A stretch of 8,649 bases of DNA from Thermoplasmatota archaeon. GTDB taxonomy: Archaea > Thermoplasmatota > E2 > DHVEG-1. Positions 6,604 to 8,649 of this stretch are shown piece by piece (the first letter of the stretch is position 1; every line of letters begins with the position of its first letter). Under the pieces are notes generated by a model. That model made no database searches. It worked only from the letters and a program-made list of their open reading frames with translations, and was not told where the DNA came from. The DNA lies in the NCBI GenBank assembly GCA_030612095.1, contig JAUWOO010000078.1, positions 1 through 8,649 of the forward strand, given 5' to 3'. Made by a program: the position numbers and the translations under genes.

Positions 6604-7803
6604 ATGCGAAATAATCTGTTTAAGAAATACCTGGTCTTTGGAATCATAGTCTTGTTATTTGGACTAACTGTTGGACCAGCTGTAAATGCAATAAAAACCG
6701 GAAACGAACAGGCAGTCAACACAACTGCCGACGATAATTACATGTCTGTCACGTTAGATGGTTATACGGACATATCAGTTCAAGAGGCATGGGATATGTT
6801 AAACGATCCATCTCCATCTAATGGTATTCAAATGCCTATCGATGTCAGAACAGATGGAGAATGGGAAAGTGAACGAATAGACACACCGTATCCGGAAGAT
6901 CCAAGACATTATTGTCTATCAGATCTACAAAATGAGAACGGATTACAAGAATTCATGTCTCTTTACAATGGTTCGGAAGTTATTCTCTCATGTAAAGCCG
7001 GTAGTCGGAGTGTTTCAGCAGCCAATATCCTTGTTAACAATGAATTCAATGGAACAATCTATAATATGGTTGGAGGCATAACTGCGTGGAAGGGGGCAGG
7101 ACTTCCGACTAAACTAGGTAATGATCAACCGTATCAACCAGATGAGCCATCTGGCCCCTCTGCAGGAATAACGGAATATTCATACTGGTTTTCTACAAGT
7201 ACAATTGATCCCGATGATGATTCTGTTAAGTATGGTTGGGACTGGAATGGAGACGACATTGTTGACGATTGGACTAATTACTATCCTTCTGCAACGCTTG
7301 TAAATATATCTCATTCGTGGACTGCAGCGGGCACATATGATGTTAAGGTCATTGCTGAAGACAATGTTGGAGATCAAAGTGATTTTTCATCAGCATTAAC
7401 ATTAACAGTAACGGTTGTTGTTAATAGCCCTCCAGATATGCCGATTATACAGGGTCCACCATCTGGAACTGCGGGTAAAGAGTATGACTATACATTTTCT
7501 GCAGTGGATCCTGATGGAGATGATGTATATTTCAAGGTTAAATGGAAAGAGGGTTGTCCAGGATATGACTGGCTTGGCCCTTACTCATCTGGTGAAGAAG
7601 TTATCATAAGCCATACGTGGGAAGAAAAAGGTACATTTATTATCGAAGCTAAAGCAAAAGACATCTACAATGCCACAAGCGATTGGGCAACTTTTGAAGT
7701 AAGCATGCCAAAAAACAAGCAATACACCAGTATGTTTTTCCTGAGGTTCTTAGATCAACACCCAGATATATTTCCAATATTGCGACATTTGCTAGAATTG
7801 TAG
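6604..7803 (+). CDS. Secreted rhodanese-like protein with two PKD-type domains and a C-terminal tail
   Basis: The ATG at 6604 (399 residues) is preferred to the in-frame TTG at 6589 because GAGGGG at 6591-6596 lies 7 nt before it. Residues 1-29 form a signal peptide (basic start, hydrophobic core, likely cut after VNA). Residues about 52-168 are a rhodanese domain: MPIDVRTDGEWE, then the active-site loop CKAGSRS with C130, and VGGITAWKGAGLP at the end. This suggests outer-surface sulfur transfer or thiol chemistry; the substrate is unknown. Two PKD/cadherin-like beta domains follow (about 181-271 and 276-366) with DPDDDSVKYGWDWNGDD and DPDGDDVYFKVKW motifs and SHSWTAAGTYDV / SHTWEEKGTFII strands. 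The last 32 residues begin MPKNK and end HPDIFPILRHLLEL, a conserved-looking tail after the final PKD domain. It has its own promoter region and no operon partner. Confidence 0.87.
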   Translation: MRNNLFKKYLVFGIIVLLFGLTVGPAVNAIKTGNEQAVNTTADDNYMSVTLDGYTDISVQEAWDMLNDPSPSNGIQMPIDVRTDGEWESERIDTPYPEDPRHYCLSDLQNENGLQEFMSLYNGSEVILSCKAGSRSVSAANILVNNEFNGTIYNMVGGITAWKGAGLPTKLGNDQPYQPDEPSGPSAGITEYSYWFSTSTIDPDDDSVKYGWDWNGDDIVDDWTNYYPSATLVNISHSWTAAGTYDVKVIAEDNVGDQSDFSSALTLTVTVVVNSPPDMPIIQGPPSGTAGKEYDYTFSAVDPDGDDVYFKVKWKEGCPGYDWLGPYSSGEEVIISHTWEEKGTFIIEAKAKDIYNATSDWATFEVSMPKNKQYTSMFFLRFLDQHPDIFPILRHLLEL

Positions 7804-7828
7804 AATAATCAACAAAAGCCTACGCCTA

Positions 7829-7853
7829 TCTATTCTACTTCTTATTTTCTTTT
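7829..7853 (+). terminator. T-rich terminator after the rhodanese gene
   Basis: A pyrimidine-rich stretch ending in TTTTCTTTT lies about 25-50 nt after the stop codon, without a hairpin, as expected for archaeal U-tract termination. It overlaps the end of the opposing broken frame. Confidence 0.4.
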
Positions 7854-7968
7854 AACGCCCTGTACAAAAAGTATACTAGACCACCATATAACCGAGATAT
7901 CTCTTGACACAATTGTCTTTGATGAAATCTTCTATTTCCTTGTTTAAGGTTCTTGGTATTTCTATCAT
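7835..7968 (-). pseudogene. Frameshifted short gene, RHH-like fragment
   Basis: An ATG at 7968, with AGGTG at 7980-7976 and 7-nt spacing, opens a 30-residue frame starting MIEIPRTLNKEIEDFIKDN and reaching a TAG at 7878-7876. Shifting frame around 7880 continues as LVYFLYRALKENKK to a TAG at 7837-7835. Joined, the roughly 44-residue product reads like a small ribbon-helix-helix protein (a strand 'IEIPRTL', a helix 'EIEDFIKD', a turn 'GY', then a helix ending 'RALKENKK'). The joint and the family are inferences; an intact 30-residue peptide, or a sequencing error, is also possible. It follows the 57-aa gene's extended frame by 3 nt, as in a two-gene operon. Confidence 0.4.
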
Positions 7969-7971
7969 GTT

Positions 7972-8049
7972 TCAACACCTCATTTCTTCTGGATAACTAA
8001 TTATCACTGGCTGTATAATGATCTTATTTCCTTCCCTTGAGATTTGAAA
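7972..8049 (-). other. In-frame continuation of the 57-aa gene beyond its TAG
   Basis: Directly after the TAG at 8052-8050 the same frame stays open for 25 codons, including ISREGNKIIIQPVI, and ends at a TGA at 7974-7972. The stretch reads as beta-strand-rich protein, recalling the end of AbrB-type antitoxins (weak resemblance). The downstream gene's Shine-Dalgarno overlaps the last codons and its ATG follows the TGA by 3 nt, the usual operon arrangement. This suggests the original gene ended at the TGA and that the TAG is a later nonsense change or a sequencing error. Confidence 0.4.
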
Positions 8050-8223
8050 CTATTCTTCTGTAAGACCTGGTATTACAGTATCGCACCAGTAATCCTCTAG
8101 TCTAGCTCCAACATCTTTTTTCTGTGCTATATCAGAGATTTTGGATGCTTCAAAATCAGGATCGCGTTTAATCCTTTCTTCTGCCTCTCTTATTTCCTTT
8201 ATTGTTTTTGTTTCCATATTCAT
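8050..8223 (-). CDS. Small hypothetical protein, 57 residues, possibly truncated
   Basis: I do not recognise the family. The frame starts at ATG 8223 or ATG 8217; GAGG at 8231-8228 lies 4 nt from the first and 10 nt from the second. The product is charged and mostly helical (TIKEIREAEERIKRDPDF), followed by VGARLEDYWCDTVIPGL and a TAG at 8052-8050. There is no signal peptide or membrane segment. It faces the divergent 58-aa RHH-like gene across an operator-like promoter, and a second short, damaged gene lies just downstream. Small size, charge and setting suggest an antitoxin or small regulator, but that is inference. The open frame continues after the TAG (see the 7972-8049 entry), so it may be the front part of an 83-codon gene. 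Confidence 0.55.
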   Translation of the reverse strand: MNMETKTIKEIREAEERIKRDPDFEASKISDIAQKKDVGARLEDYWCDTVIPGLTEE

Positions 8224-8260
8224 ATCGCCTCACTTTTACAAAGACAAATACAATAATGTG

Positions 8261-8306
8261 TATATAAACTTATATAAAATACTAGTAAGTTATATAAACT
8301 TATAGA
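8261..8306. promoter_or_regulatory. Paired 14-bp repeats in a divergent promoter, possible operator
   Basis: TATATAAACTTATA occurs at 8261-8274 and again at 8291-8304, exactly 30 bp apart. The first copy extends to a perfect dyad, TATATAA-AC-TTATATA (8261-8276); the second has one mismatch in that dyad (8305). The copies also act as TATA-like boxes facing both ways, toward the minus-strand gene ending its leader at 8223 and the plus-strand gene at 8333. A repressor dimer bound on one face of the helix, about three turns apart, would block both promoters. The neighbouring RHH-like protein is the natural candidate; this is inference. Confidence 0.5.
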
Positions 8307-8332
8307 ACATACATATAAAACAAAGTGATATT

Positions 8333-8509
8333 GTGGAAAATAGCGAAAAGAAACATGGGGCTCAGAATATGGTAAGGATGAGTATCAGTCTATCTAAAGA
8401 GATAGAACAGAAGTTAAGGAGTATAGCAAAAGAAGAGCACAGAAAATACAGTGATCAGATTGAACATATGATAGAGTTTTACCTGAAATATAAGGATAGA
8501 GTGAAATAG
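8333..8509 (+). CDS. Small ribbon-helix-helix-like protein (58 residues)
   Basis: GTG at 8333 follows GTGAT at 8325-8329; ATG 8369 or 8378 are alternative starts that would remove only the polar first 12-15 residues. The core reads MVRMSISLSKEIEQKLRSIAKEE then YSDQIEHMIEFYLKYKD: a short strand (VRMSISLS), helix A (KEIEQKLRSIAKEE), a turn and helix B (SDQIEHMIEFYL). This is the order and spacing of CopG/Arc-type ribbon-helix-helix DNA-binding proteins, which dimerise through the strand and often act as antitoxins or autorepressors. The next gene starts 2 nt after its stop, and paired dyad repeats lie upstream, fitting autoregulation. A toxin partner is not visible in the window. Confidence 0.68.
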   Translation: MENSEKKHGAQNMVRMSISLSKEIEQKLRSIAKEEHRKYSDQIEHMIEFYLKYKDRVK

Positions 8510-8511
8510 AA

Positions 8512-8643
8512 ATGATTATTGATGTAACAGAAGAGGAAAAGGAATTTTTGATTAACTTGGTTAAATGGGAGATATTGCCAGAAAATGGAGAAATGGTGAA
8601 AATTCAACAGTCTTTGTTGGATAAATTACAGTATGGGGATTAG
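8512..8643 (+). CDS. Small acidic hypothetical protein (43 residues)
   Basis: ATG 8512 begins 2 nt after the stop of the RHH-like gene, so the two are probably cotranscribed and coupled. The product starts MIIDVTEEEKEFLINLVKWE and ends LLDKLQYGD: a short strand, an acidic amphipathic helix and a second helix, with no membrane or signal segment. I do not recognise the family; many archaeal genomes encode short proteins of the 'DVTEEEKEFL' style with unknown role. GGTG at 8643-8646, overlapping its stop codon, is probably the ribosome binding site of a further gene beyond the window edge. Confidence 0.55.
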   Translation: MIIDVTEEEKEFLINLVKWEILPENGEMVKIQQSLLDKLQYGD

Positions 8644-8649
8644 GTGAAA

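Noticed and set aside
8050..8052. Pyrrolysine decoding of the in-frame TAG
   Set aside because: TAG terminates several well-supported genes here, no pyl genes are visible and the product is not a methylamine methyltransferase; a nonsense change or read error is simpler. Kept only as an option to check.
1..8649. CRISPR array, tRNA, rRNA or insertion sequence
   Set aside because: I saw no regularly spaced long repeats, no cloverleaf or rRNA-like stretch, and no transposase frame or terminal inverted repeats; the only repeat pair is the 14-bp operator-like one near 8261-8304.

Overview
The window is AT-rich archaeal DNA. The evidence is an archaeal NMD3 homologue, an archaeal-type IorAB pair, an archaeal-sized TruA, TATA-like boxes instead of -35/-10 promoters, oligo-T stretches after genes and GAGG/GGTG ribosome binding sites. 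The secreted rhodanese-PKD protein with a conserved-looking C-terminal tail resembles proteins I recall from uncultured Thermoplasmata-like euryarchaeota. That placement is an inference from memory and was not checked by a search.

Layout, left to right. Positions 1-1143 hold the 3' end of iorA (TPP domain plus an 8-Cys ferredoxin domain) followed directly by complete iorB, forming a 2-oxoacid:ferredoxin oxidoreductase for aryl pyruvates. An EamA-type 10-TM transporter (1163-2041) and an archaeal NMD3 protein (2063-3127) follow closely on the same strand. Next are a small Tic20/DUF4870-like membrane protein (3188-3577) and tRNA pseudouridine synthase TruA (3719-4474). TruA converges on, and overlaps by 4 nt, a minus-strand ABC-2 export module: a permease (4471-5307) and its ATPase (5311-6372), the latter with an N-terminal zinc ribbon. 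A divergent AT-rich intergenic region separates this module from a plus-strand secreted protein (6604-7803) with signal peptide, rhodanese domain, two PKD-like domains and a C-terminal tail.

The last 850 bases contain very small genes. On the minus strand a short two-gene unit (8223 down to 7835) looks broken: the first frame has an internal TAG and the second has an apparent frameshift. On the plus strand a 58-aa ribbon-helix-helix-like protein (8333-8509) and a 43-aa acidic protein (8512-8643) begin an operon that runs off the window. Between these divergent units lie two copies of a 14-bp AT-rich repeat, spaced exactly 30 bp apart and each containing a dyad, as expected for an autoregulatory operator. 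This corner resembles a toxin-antitoxin or small-regulator neighbourhood, but no toxin is visible. The rest of the window is largely core metabolism, translation and transport.
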